Notes: a model not told the origin generated them from the letters alone. Shown: positions 1-5,227, counted from the stretch's first letter. The stretch is DNA of 5,227 bases from Candidatus Zixiibacteriota bacterium (GCA_014729565.1 WJJR01000201.1:1-5227); one strand, 5' to 3'. Program-made: numbers and translations.

Positions 1-66
1 GGCAAGAAGCAAGTCTCCATGTTTGAAATGACCAAGCTCGTCTCGAAGCACCTGAAAGAGGCGTAA
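1..66 (+). CDS. 3' end of an unidentified protein-coding gene (partial)
   Basis: An open frame enters from the left edge and ends at a TAA at 64-66, giving 21 C-terminal residues that finish in LVSKHLKEA. The tail is lysine-rich and looks like an amphipathic helix, with no recognisable motif. The stop lies 25 bases before a strong hairpin-plus-T-run terminator, and the next gene has its own promoter. This fits the real end of a gene whose transcript stops here. The fragment is too short to assign a family, so function is left open. Calling it coding rests on the frame, the stop and the terminator placement rather than on homology. Confidence 0.6.
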   Translation, partial: GKKQVSMFEMTKLVSKHLKEA

Positions 67-91
67 CCGGTCGTCACCGAAGACGATAGAG

Positions 92-124
92 CCGTCTCCT
101 GTCACTGGCAGGAGACGGTTTCTC
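92..124 (+). terminator. Intrinsic (rho-independent) terminator
   Basis: CCGTCTCCTG (92-101) pairs perfectly with CAGGAGACGG (109-118) around a 7-base loop and is followed directly by TTTCTCT. A 10-bp G+C-rich stem with a U-rich tail is the standard form of a factor-independent terminator. It sits 25 bases after the stop of the partial upstream gene and ahead of the promoter for the glycosyltransferase unit, so it separates the two transcription units. Confidence 0.88.
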
Positions 125-180
125 TATGTATGCCCTCGTTTATTTCAGGCAACTCCCCCCACCGACACACGGGAAGCAAT

Positions 181-209
181 TTGTTGTCGCGCCGCTTCTG
201 TCGTATACT
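181..209 (+). promoter_or_regulatory. Predicted sigma70-type promoter for the glycosyltransferase operon
   Basis: A TATACT box (204-209, five of six matches to TATAAT) lies exactly 17 bases after TTGTTG (181-186, matching only the TTG of TTGACA). Initiation would fall near 216-218, giving a leader of about 33 bases before the ATG at 251. The placement between an upstream terminator and the first gene of a tight operon supports it. The weak -35 suggests modest or activator-assisted expression, but no operator was identified. Confidence 0.55.
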
Positions 210-250
210 GCACATCTTGTGAACGATGATCTCGTGGGCGGAGTGAACGA

Positions 251-1471
251 ATGAGTGACTTTTTTCAAAATGGTCAGATTGCCACTTTCCATCGGCTCGG
301 ACAACTCGATATAGAACGGCTGGAGCAGGAATTGTGGAAAATGACGCGCGTGCGCGGCGTCTCGTTGGTTTTGCCGTCACTATATGCGGAACTCTCCCGG
401 CCGGCGCTTCGCCATATCGTTGAGGAATTGCGCAGTGTCCGTTACATCCGTGAGATCGTAGTGGCTATGGGCCCCTGCACGCGTGAGGAATTCAAACACG
501 CCCAGGAGTACTTCTCGATTCTGCCGCAGAAAACCACCCTCCTGTGGATCTCCGGTGATCGGATGCAGAGGCTGATTTCTCAGTTGCACAACGAAGGACG
601 GCTCGATCCCGGCCCTTACGGCAAGGGCCAGGGCGCCTGGCTGGCGTACGGATATGTCATCGCCGAGGGCCGCAGCGAGGTGATTGCCCTGCACGACTGC
701 GATATCGTCACCTACTCGCGCGAATTGCTCGGCCGTTTGATCTATCCCGTCGTCTCCAGCCAGCTCGATTTCGAGTTTTGCAAGGGATACTACGGCCGCG
801 TGACCGATCGTATGCACGGTCGGGTGACCCGGCTGTTCCTGACGCCGTTGTTGCGCGCACTGACCCGCATGCTGGGTCATCTGCCGATTCTGAGCTACTA
901 TGACAGCTTCCGCTACCCCCTCGCCGGTGAATTTTCGATGATGACCAACCTCGCGCGGCTCAATCGTATTCCGGCCGACTGGGGGCTCGAAGTCGGCGTG
1001 CTCGCCGAGATCTATCGCAATTGCTCAGTCAAACGCATCTGCCAGGTGGAATTGGCCGAGAACTATGAACACAAACATCAGGACCTCTCGGCGGAGGACA
1101 AAACCAGAGGCCTCCACCGCATGTCCATCGATATCGCCAAATCCTTATTTGTTACGCTCGAAAGCGAAGGCGTGACCTTTTCGAGGGGTTTCTTCAACTC
1201 CCTTCGTGCCAGTTACAAACGGATTGCCCAGGATATGATCGTGCGTTACGAGGGCGACGCGTTGATCAACGGTCTCCACTACGACCGTCACGGAGAGGGC
1301 ACTGCCGTCGACCTGTTCACCGACGTCCTCCGGGAAGCCGGCGAGACGGTGCACGATGATCCCATCGGCCCGCCCTTCATTCCCAACTGGAACCGCGTCT
1401 TTGCCGCCTTTCCCGATTTCGACGTCCGACTCCTGGAGGCCGTACGCCAGGACAATGCAGGAGATGATTAA
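251..1471 (+). CDS. gpgS: Glucosyl-3-phosphoglycerate synthase, long form (GT81-like)
   Basis: Predicted to transfer glucose from an NDP-glucose to 3-phosphoglycerate, giving glucosyl-3-phosphoglycerate, the precursor of the compatible solute glucosylglycerate; cytosolic. Seen in the 406-residue protein: a Rossmann-like GT-A start (GVSLVLPS, 36-43), GKGQGAW (124-130), the metal/nucleotide motif HDCDI (148-152, the DxD equivalent), GYYGRV and HGRVTRLFLTPLLRAL (179-204), the acceptor loop RYPLAGEF (221-228), DWGLEVGVLAEIYRN (243-257) and ENYEHKHQ (270-277), whose histidine matches the late metal ligand of GpgS. The order matches GT81 GpgS, and HDCDI with DWGLEVG is typical of the roughly 400-residue form I recall from Persephonella, cyanobacteria and some archaea. 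The mycobacterial form is shorter (about 320). The ATG at 251 has GGAG at 240-243. The stop overlaps the next start (TAATG). Glucose specificity is inferred; a related sugar or acceptor is possible. Confidence 0.85.
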   Translation: MSDFFQNGQIATFHRLGQLDIERLEQELWKMTRVRGVSLVLPSLYAELSRPALRHIVEELRSVRYIREIVVAMGPCTREEFKHAQEYFSILPQKTTLLWISGDRMQRLISQLHNEGRLDPGPYGKGQGAWLAYGYVIAEGRSEVIALHDCDIVTYSRELLGRLIYPVVSSQLDFEFCKGYYGRVTDRMHGRVTRLFLTPLLRALTRMLGHLPILSYYDSFRYPLAGEFSMMTNLARLNRIPADWGLEVGVLAEIYRNCSVKRICQVELAENYEHKHQDLSAEDKTRGLHRMSIDIAKSLFVTLESEGVTFSRGFFNSLRASYKRIAQDMIVRYEGDALINGLHYDRHGEGTAVDLFTDVLREAGETVHDDPIGPPFIPNWNRVFAAFPDFDVRLLEAVRQDNAGDD

Positions 1472-1473
1472 TG
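1459..1473 (+). promoter_or_regulatory. TAATG stop-start overlap with strong ribosome binding site
   Basis: The TAA ending the first glycosyltransferase (1469-1471) shares its last A with the ATG of the second (1471-1473). AGGAGA (1459-1464) lies about 7 bases before that ATG, still inside the upstream coding region. This arrangement allows termination-reinitiation or independent initiation and implies that the two enzymes are made in coordinated amounts. Confidence 0.8.
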
Positions 1474-2748
1474 AAGTATGACACCTCATTACGGCAGTGG
1501 ATTGCCCGGCGCATGGAGATGATCGAACGCGCCGATATTGTCGTCGGCATTCCCTGCTACAACAATCAGGACACCATTGGACACGTGGTCAAAATGGTCT
1601 CGCACGGTCTGTACGATCACTTCAAGGACTACCGCTCCGTGATCGTGATTTCCGACGGTGGTTCAACCGATGACACCCGCGAGATCGCCCGTGATACGAA
1701 TGTCCGCCCGTGGCAGGAAAAACTGGTGTCGATCTATCGCGGCGTGGCCGGTAAAGGATCGGCGCTGCGCTCAATCTTTGAAATCGCCGAACATCTCGAC
1801 GCGAAAGCCACGATGGTGGTCGACTCCGACCTGCGGTCGATCACCGGTGAGTGGGTCAAGCATCTGCTCGACCCGGTCCTGAACCACCAATACGATTTCG
1901 TGTCGCCGGTCTACACCCGGTACAAGTACGACGGCACCATCACCAACAACGTCGTTTACAACATCACCCGCGCGCTCTACGGCAAGCGCATCCGCCAGCC
2001 AATCGGCGGCGACTTCGCCTTCTCGGTCAAAGCCGCCCGCCATTACATGGAGCAGGATGTCTGGGATACCGACATCGCCCGGTTCGGCATCGACATTTGG
2101 ATGACCACCAGTGCCGTCGTGCAGAGCATGAGCGTCTGCCAGGCGCATTTGGGAACGAAAATCCACGACGCCAAGGATCCGGCAGCCCATCTCGCGCCGA
2201 TGTTCCGGCAGGTGGTTCACACGCTGTTTTCGCTGATGGAAAACAACGAGCCATTCTGGCGGAATGTAAAAGGCTCGCAACCGACCGAGATTTTCGGCGG
2301 CAATGGTGATTCCGAACCCGAACCGGTGAGTGTCAATCTCGCCGCCCTCTGCCGGGGGTTCCGCCACGGATATGATCAGTTCGGCATCTTCTGGGAACAG
2401 ATCTTCTCACCCGAATCATTCGAGGCGATTAAGTCCGCCTACGAGACGCCGGATGAGGAATTCAATCTCGATATTAGCTCGTGGGTATCCATTCTGTATG
2501 AATTGGCCGCCACCTTCCACAAGTGGGAAGCGCACCGCTACAAACTGCTCGAATTCGCCACACCGCTCTACAACGGACGGGTCGCGTCGTTTATCAACTC
2601 CACCATCGACATGGATTCCAGGCAGGCCGAAGCGGTTGTCGAAGAGCAGGCGAAAGCGTTTGAGGATCGCCGCGGCTACCTCGATGAGCTATGGACTGCA
2701 GCGGGTGGTATGACCGAAGATTTGAATCGCAAATTGGGGCAATCCTGA
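1471..2748 (+). CDS. Second glycosyltransferase, GT-A fold, compatible-solute type (GT78/GT81/GT2-like)
   Basis: A 425-residue cytosolic GT-A glycosyltransferase. Seen in order: VVGIPCYNN (24-32), SDGGSTDDT (61-69), GKGSALR (94-100), the DxD motif VVDSDL (116-121), SPVYTRYKYDGTITN (145-159), RQPIGGDFAF (175-184), FGIDIWMT (205-212) and GTKIHD (228-233), whose histidine fits the third metal ligand of retaining mannosylglycerate and glucosylphosphoglycerate synthases. A helical C-terminal part of about 190 residues follows, recalling the C-terminal domain of mannosylglycerate synthase (GT78). No signal peptide or membrane segment is seen. Known relatives transfer glucose or mannose to glycerate, phosphoglycerate or a glycosylglycerate. 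With GpgS directly upstream, adding a second sugar, as in mannosylglucosylglycerate synthesis, is a reasonable hypothesis, but donor and acceptor cannot be read from sequence. The family call is firm; the substrate is not. Confidence 0.75.
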   Translation: MKYDTSLRQWIARRMEMIERADIVVGIPCYNNQDTIGHVVKMVSHGLYDHFKDYRSVIVISDGGSTDDTREIARDTNVRPWQEKLVSIYRGVAGKGSALRSIFEIAEHLDAKATMVVDSDLRSITGEWVKHLLDPVLNHQYDFVSPVYTRYKYDGTITNNVVYNITRALYGKRIRQPIGGDFAFSVKAARHYMEQDVWDTDIARFGIDIWMTTSAVVQSMSVCQAHLGTKIHDAKDPAAHLAPMFRQVVHTLFSLMENNEPFWRNVKGSQPTEIFGGNGDSEPEPVSVNLAALCRGFRHGYDQFGIFWEQIFSPESFEAIKSAYETPDEEFNLDISSWVSILYELAATFHKWEAHRYKLLEFATPLYNGRVASFINSTIDMDSRQAEAVVEEQAKAFEDRRGYLDELWTAAGGMTEDLNRKLGQS

Positions 2749-2764
2749 CGTGTCTCACTTGCTC

Positions 2765-2770
2765 GGGGAG
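2765..2770 (+). promoter_or_regulatory. Ribosome binding site that decides the dCMP deaminase start
   Basis: GGGGAG lies 9 bases before the ATG at 2780. The longer alternative is a GTG at 2750, one base after the upstream stop, with only GGGG at 2736-2739 ahead of it. The ATG is preferred because of the better site and because family members usually begin only about 10-20 residues before the conserved YFMxIA segment. Confidence 0.6.
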
Positions 2771-2779
2771 AACGCTGCT

Positions 2780-3328
2780 ATGACCGCCGACGGACATCGC
2801 CGTCCCGACATGCACACTTACTTCATGCAAATCGCCCTCGCCGTGCGCGAGCGTGCGAATTGCCTGGGCAACAAGGTCGGGGCGGTGCTGGTGGTCGATA
2901 ATCGCATTGTCTCCACCGGCTACAACGGCACACCGTCGAAAATGCGCAATTGCGATGAAGGCGGTTGCGAACGGTGCGCCAACCGCGACAAGTACCCCTC
3001 CGGATCGTCGTACGACCTCTGCATCTGTGTGCACGCCGAACAAAACGCACTGCTGTCCGCGGCGCGCTTCGGTGTCGCCGTCGCCGGCGCGACGCTCTAT
3101 TGCACAATGCGACCCTGTTTCGGGTGCACGAAGGAGTTGTTGCAAGCTGGCATTGACACAGTCTACTACCTGCACAACTGGCAGCACCCCGATCCGATTC
3201 ACGCCGCCCAGTATGAAACGATCCAGGCCCGTTTCCCCGGCGGCATCAAACCGCTCGTCATCGACGATCCCAAGGCCGACTGGGCCAACTCACGCAAGCT
3301 CGATCCCCCGATCGCAAGCAACGACTAG
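2780..3328 (+). CDS. Deoxycytidylate (dCMP) deaminase
   Basis: Zinc-dependent deaminase that converts dCMP to dUMP, the substrate for thymidylate synthesis; cytosolic. From the ATG at 2780 it has 182 residues. Seen: YFMQIALAVRERANCLGNKVGAVLV near the N-terminus (14-38), then TGYNGTPS (46-53), the catalytic zinc motif CVHAEQNAL (83-91, with H85 and E87), and CTMRPCFGC (108-116), where C113 and C116 complete the site. An insert containing GGCERC (61-66) and further cysteines at 28, 58, 81 and 83 suggest a second, structural zinc site like the one known in some dCMP deaminases. GGCxRC followed by a CxCxHAE-type motif recalls fungal Dcd1 more than the shorter Bacillus ComEB form. It follows the glycosyltransferases by about 30 bases and is probably cotranscribed, with no evident metabolic link. 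A GTG start at 2750 would add 10 residues. A ComE-type competence role is unlikely to be separable from sequence. Confidence 0.92.
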   Translation: MTADGHRRPDMHTYFMQIALAVRERANCLGNKVGAVLVVDNRIVSTGYNGTPSKMRNCDEGGCERCANRDKYPSGSSYDLCICVHAEQNALLSAARFGVAVAGATLYCTMRPCFGCTKELLQAGIDTVYYLHNWQHPDPIHAAQYETIQARFPGGIKPLVIDDPKADWANSRKLDPPIASND

Positions 3329-3475
3329 CGGCGGGTCCGCGTCTTCTTTACGTCCCCTTCGTCAACAACAGCGGTACCTCACAGCTCTGGGGCGTGATGA
3401 AAAAGTCGTGTGTTGACTCCAGACCAGACGATGTAACTGAATGATGCAATTATAACCTCGCGTAGGTGCGGCTCT

Positions 3476-3501
3476 TATAGCGATTGTCAGAACTATCTTC
3501 C
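3476..3501 (+). repeat. Left terminal inverted repeat of the MITE-like element
   Basis: The 26 bases begin TATAGCGATTGTCAGAACTA and match the reverse complement of 3775-3800 except at two internal positions (in the inner nine bases). The outer 17 bases are identical. Confidence 0.8.
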
Positions 3502-3657
3502 GATTGAACACGCGATGTAGTATGGGCGCCTCGTTTACACTGAGTCAACCGAAGTGCCCGTGCCGCTTGGCCGAGACGCTTGCAGTGAGCGGAGTCGAAC
3601 TGGCCATGCTACGTTTCCGAAAACCGGAACGGAGTTCTAATTATTGCTATAACTTGT

Positions 3658-3737
3658 TGTCATTCCCGCGAAAGCGGGAATCCATTCTCCACGTGTGGCT
3701 GGCTTCAAAATGGATCCCCGCTTGCACAGGGATGACA
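3658..3737. repeat. Imperfect 80-bp palindrome of the dRS3-like (ATTCCC-N8-GGGAAT) class
   Basis: The left half contains ATTCCCGCGAAAGCGGGAAT (3662-3681), itself a hairpin and an exact fit to the ATTCCC-N8-GGGAAT pattern described for neisserial dRS3 repeats and seen widely in environmental bacteria. The right half carries a degraded counterpart, ATCCCC-N8-AGGGAT (3714-3733). GCGGGAATCCATT (3674-3686) pairs with 3709-3721 with one mismatch, and the ends TGTCATTCCC and GGGATGACA pair imperfectly. The whole can fold as one long hairpin or as two small ones. Read through on the plus strand it encodes the familiar FPRKRES...ACTGMT peptide, a common cause of false gene calls. It lies inside the MITE-like element. 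Confidence 0.82.
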
Positions 3738-3774
3738 GGGGAGGCTTGACGACTGAACGGGGGCTTCTGCTAAC

Positions 3775-3800
3775 GGAAAATACTTCTGACAATCGCTATA
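3775..3800 (-). repeat. Right terminal inverted repeat of the MITE-like element
   Basis: The 26 bases end TTCTGACAATCGCTATA and are the inverted copy of 3476-3501 (24/26). The flanking base context after 3800 is GATTCTACGG, and no duplication longer than TATA is visible. Confidence 0.8.
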
Positions 3801-3892
3801 GATTCTACGGAGATAACACATCACACTGTCTCAGACTTACAATTCAAGTCGACCAGAGGAGTAGTGCGTAATCCGATCCACCGTTCTTGATA

Positions 3893-4705
3893 TTATTGGG
3901 GCACCCGCCCCTGCCGGATAATTTCGATCAACTGCGGATGCAATGTGGGATTGGCCGCCACGGCCTGCCCCTTGAGCGGATCGAAGGGCTGACCCGACCA
4001 GTCGGTGACCATCCCGCCGGACTCCATGCACATGAGGGCGCCGGCGATGCAATCCCAGGGGGAGAGCTTCATTTCCCAGAAACCGTCGAAGCGGCCGGCG
4101 GCGGTCCAGGCCAAGTCGAGGGCGGCGGCGCCCATACGACGGATCGCGCGCGCGGTCTTGGCGAAACGGGCGAAATGGTCCAGGTTGTCGAGTTCGGAGT
4201 CGCGGATATCGTAGGGGAAGCCGGTGGCCAGCAGGGCATTGGTCAGTTCAGTAGTATCCGACATTTGGAGTCGACGATCGCCTAGGAACGCACCCGCTCC
4301 GCGTACTGCCGTAAACAACTCGTTGCCCATAGGGTGATAAACAACGCCGCAGATCGGCACTCCCTTGTCGAGCAGGCCGAATGAGACACACCAGACATGC
4401 AGCCGGTGAGCGTAGTTGGTGGTGCCATCGAGTGGATCGATATACCAGGCAAGACGCTCCTTCGCCTCGTGGATCGAGCCCTCCTCAGCGACAATCGTAA
4501 AATCCGGAAAGGCCTTGGTCAGCCCCTCCATGATCATCTCTTCAGAGCGCGTGTCCATTTCGGTGACGAGATTGATCGCGCCCTTTAATTCGATATCCCG
4601 CGGGCCTTCGATGTTCTCGGCCAGCATATCGCCGGCGGCCTTCGCTATCGGAATCGCGGTCTGGAGGTATTCGTGCCAGACGGGGTTGGTCGTGGCTTGG
4701 TTCAT
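3893..4705 (-). CDS. Inositol monophosphatase family protein (SuhB-like)
   Basis: A 270-residue Mg-dependent, Li-sensitive-type sugar-phosphate phosphatase of the IMPase family; cytosolic. Seen: KGAINLVTEMDTRSE (41-55, the NxVTxxD segment), metal ligands in VAEEGS (72-77), the signature WYIDPLDGTTNYAH (87-100, with D90, the L92 carbonyl and D93), GVVYHPMGNELFTAVRGAGA (120-139), RRMGAAALDLAWTAAGRFDGF (189-209) and WDCIAGALMCMESGG (217-231, with D218). All catalytic residues are present and the length is normal for the family. Substrates in this family include inositol-1-phosphate, histidinol phosphate, fructose-1,6-bisphosphate and PAP, and the sequence alone does not decide. The ATG at 4705 has only a weak upstream AGAG about 10 bases away. 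The gene follows the ABC exporter gene by 175 bases on the same strand, with a multi-hairpin repeat between, so cotranscription is uncertain. Confidence 0.9.
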   Translation of the reverse strand: MNQATTNPVWHEYLQTAIPIAKAAGDMLAENIEGPRDIELKGAINLVTEMDTRSEEMIMEGLTKAFPDFTIVAEEGSIHEAKERLAWYIDPLDGTTNYAHRLHVWCVSFGLLDKGVPICGVVYHPMGNELFTAVRGAGAFLGDRRLQMSDTTELTNALLATGFPYDIRDSELDNLDHFARFAKTARAIRRMGAAALDLAWTAAGRFDGFWEMKLSPWDCIAGALMCMESGGMVTDWSGQPFDPLKGQAVAANPTLHPQLIEIIRQGRVPQ

Positions 4706-4729
4706 GTGATCGCAACTCTATGAGGAATT

Positions 4730-4861
4730 GGGTGGCCGTGATCTGTGATCGCGGTCCCGCGAAGCGGGATCTCAGGGCTATCCTTGATGGTCATTGTTGT
4801 GGCTATTGTAGTGGTTTGTATTTCGCCTGCGGCGAACCGCGATCACAGATCGCGGCCACCC
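4730..4861. repeat. 132-bp REP/BIME-like element with four triloop hairpins in two inverted arms
   Basis: The outer 26 bases, 4730-4755 (GGGTGGCCGTGATCTGTGAT...), are the reverse complement of 4836-4861 at 25 of 26 positions. Each arm folds on itself twice. Left arm: CCGTGATC-TGT-GATCGCGG (4736-4754, one G-T pair), then TCCCGC-GAA-GCGGGA (4755-4769). Right arm: TTCGCC-TGC-GGCGAA (4822-4836), then CCGCGATC-ACA-GATCGCGG (4837-4855). A 52-base A+T-richer spacer lies between. The arrangement resembles paired, inverted REP units (BIMEs). It lies between two same-strand genes and has no T-run, so it is not a classical terminator, though it could attenuate read-through or protect an mRNA 3' end. Confidence 0.85.
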
Positions 4862-4880
4862 CTATAGCGTCGTCCACTTT

Positions 4881-5227
4881 TTACCCGGCAATCCTCTCCA
4901 GCTTCTCGGTCGAAACGCCCTGCCCCGACGATTGCAGCTTATGAAGGTAATAATAGATGCCCTGCTGGGCGAGCAGTTCATCGTGGGTGCCGACCTCGCG
5001 GATTTCGCCTTTGTGCAAGACTATGATGCGGTCGGCGCTGCGGATGGTCGAGAGACGGTGCGCGACAACGATATTGGTGCGCCCGGCGAACAGTTCCTTC
5101 AGCGCGAGTTGAATACGGGCTTCGGTTTCGTGATCGACCGATGATGTCGCTTCATCCAAAATGAGAATGCCGGGATCATCAGCGACGACCCGTGCGAATG
5201 CGACAAGCTGCTTCTCTCCGACCGACA
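4881..5227 (-). CDS. ABC exporter, C-terminal part of the nucleotide-binding domain (partial)
   Basis: The frame runs in from the right edge and ends at a TAA (4881-4883), giving 114 complete C-terminal residues. Seen in order: the ABC signature as SVGEKQLVAFAR (a variant of LSGGQ, at the window edge), Walker B with the catalytic glutamate ILILDEATSSVD (D-loop included), and the H-loop VVAHRLSTIRSADRIIVL (histidine codon 5058-5060), followed by the usual GTHDELL tail. ATSSVD with AHRLSTI is typical of ABCB/MdlB-type exporters, in which a transmembrane domain is fused N-terminally. That part lies outside the window. The SVGEKQ signature is common in one half of MdlA/MdlB-like heterodimeric pumps, so a partner gene may lie upstream. 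Substrate unknown. An internal TTG at 5159 could be mistaken for a start, but the frame clearly continues upstream through Walker B. Confidence 0.93.
   Translation of the reverse strand, partial: SVGEKQLVAFARVVADDPGILILDEATSSVDHETEARIQLALKELFAGRTNIVVAHRLSTIRSADRIIVLHKGEIREVGTHDELLAQQGIYYYLHKLQSSGQGVSTEKLERIAG

Larger units (their letters stand above)
3476..3800. mobile_element. MITE-like non-autonomous element with 26-bp terminal inverted repeats
   Basis: The segment 3476-3501 (starting TATAGCGATTGTCAGAA) is the reverse complement of 3775-3800 (ending TTCTGACAATCGCTATA) at 24 of 26 positions, including a perfect run of 17. The outermost bases are TATA on both sides. This allows a TA or TATA target duplication with the element proper starting at GCGATTGTC. 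TA duplication is the habit of IS630/Tc1-mariner transposases, so mobilisation by such an enzyme elsewhere in the genome is inferred. At about 325 bp, with no transposase frame and located between convergent genes, it fits a MITE. No transposase remnant was recognised inside. It also carries a nested palindromic repeat (3658-3737). Confidence 0.72.
3329..3892. other. Intergenic region between convergent genes, occupied by repeats
   Basis: The plus-strand deaminase and the minus-strand phosphatase converge on this 564-base gap. The first part (3329-3475) has no convincing gene or terminator: a 4-bp stem at 3328-3340 followed by a pyrimidine-rich run is too weak to call. From 3476 to 3800 lies the MITE-like element described separately. 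The last 90 bases before the phosphatase stop show nothing recognisable. The base composition is visibly more A+T-rich than in the flanking genes. Confidence 0.75.

Noticed and set aside
102..380. 92-codon minus-strand open frame over the terminator and the gpgS start
   Set aside because: It overlaps the terminator, promoter and the first codons of gpgS in antisense and shows no recognisable motif.
1771..2367. 198-codon minus-strand open frame within the second glycosyltransferase
   Set aside because: It is antisense to a gene with clear family motifs; long antisense frames are expected in G+C-rich coding DNA.
3328..3350. Possible terminator after the dCMP deaminase
   Set aside because: The stem GCGG/CCGC is only 4 bp and the following tract (GTCTTCTTT) is an imperfect T-run; too weak to call.
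2853..3416. 187-codon plus-strand frame overlapping the dCMP deaminase
   Set aside because: It has an Arg/Ser/Pro/Thr-rich composition typical of an out-of-frame reading of a G+C-rich gene, while the overlapping frame has all catalytic deaminase motifs.
3504..3749. 81-codon plus-strand open frame containing FPRKRES and WIPACTGMTG
   Set aside because: The C-terminal half is the translation of the palindromic repeat at 3658-3737, a well-known source of false proteins; there is no ribosome binding site and the frame lies wholly inside the MITE-like element.
3476..3800. CRISPR array or attachment site in the repeat-rich gap
   Set aside because: The repeats are inverted rather than regularly spaced direct repeats, and there is no tRNA gene or integrase.
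4730..4861. Four-hairpin element as an intrinsic terminator for the ABC gene
   Set aside because: No T-run follows any of the stems on the relevant strand and the arms are inverted copies of each other, so a repeat element explains it better.
4720..4944. 74-codon plus-strand open frame
   Set aside because: It runs through the four-hairpin repeat and into the antisense strand of the ABC gene; its apparent coding content is repeat sequence.

Overview
The window comes from a moderately G+C-rich bacterial chromosome. It is gene-dense, uses ordinary Shine-Dalgarno sites and has a sigma70-like promoter. No rRNA, tRNA or lineage-specific marker is present, so the phylum cannot be named. The repeat-filled intergenic gaps and the GT81-type enzyme would fit a free-living environmental bacterium, but that is inference.

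Left part, plus strand (1-3328): the last 21 codons of an unidentified gene end at 66 and are followed by a strong intrinsic terminator (92-124). A new transcription unit then begins, with a TTGTTG-N17-TATACT promoter. It holds three tightly packed genes: a long-form glucosyl-3-phosphoglycerate synthase (GpgS, GT81-like; 251-1471), a second retaining-type nucleotide-sugar glycosyltransferase resembling the GT78/GT81 compatible-solute enzymes (1471-2748, joined by a TAATG overlap), and a dCMP deaminase (best start 2780, end 3328). The two glycosyltransferases probably act together on a glycerate-based compatible solute such as glucosylglycerate or a disaccharide derivative of it. No dedicated HAD-type or histidine-type phosphoglycerate-glycoside phosphatase lies beside them.

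Middle (3329-3892): this is a noncoding gap between convergent genes. It holds a roughly 325-bp MITE-like element with 26-bp terminal inverted repeats (24/26 matching) and TA/TATA ends. Nested inside it is an imperfect 80-bp palindrome of the ATTCCC-N8-GGGAAT (dRS3-like) class.

Right part, minus strand (3893-5227): an inositol-monophosphatase-family enzyme (4705 to 3893) lies downstream of the 3' end of an ABC exporter nucleotide-binding domain (5227 to 4881, truncated by the window edge). The 175-bp gap between them is almost filled by a 132-bp REP/BIME-like element: two inverted arms, each able to fold into two consecutive triloop hairpins. In the arms the outer hairpin is conserved in sequence, and the inner one is conserved only in shape.

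The most unusual signals are the four-hairpin repeat, the MITE with a nested palindrome, and the paired glycosyltransferases without an obvious partner phosphatase. I found no CRISPR array, toxin-antitoxin pair, phage gene or clearly new defence system.
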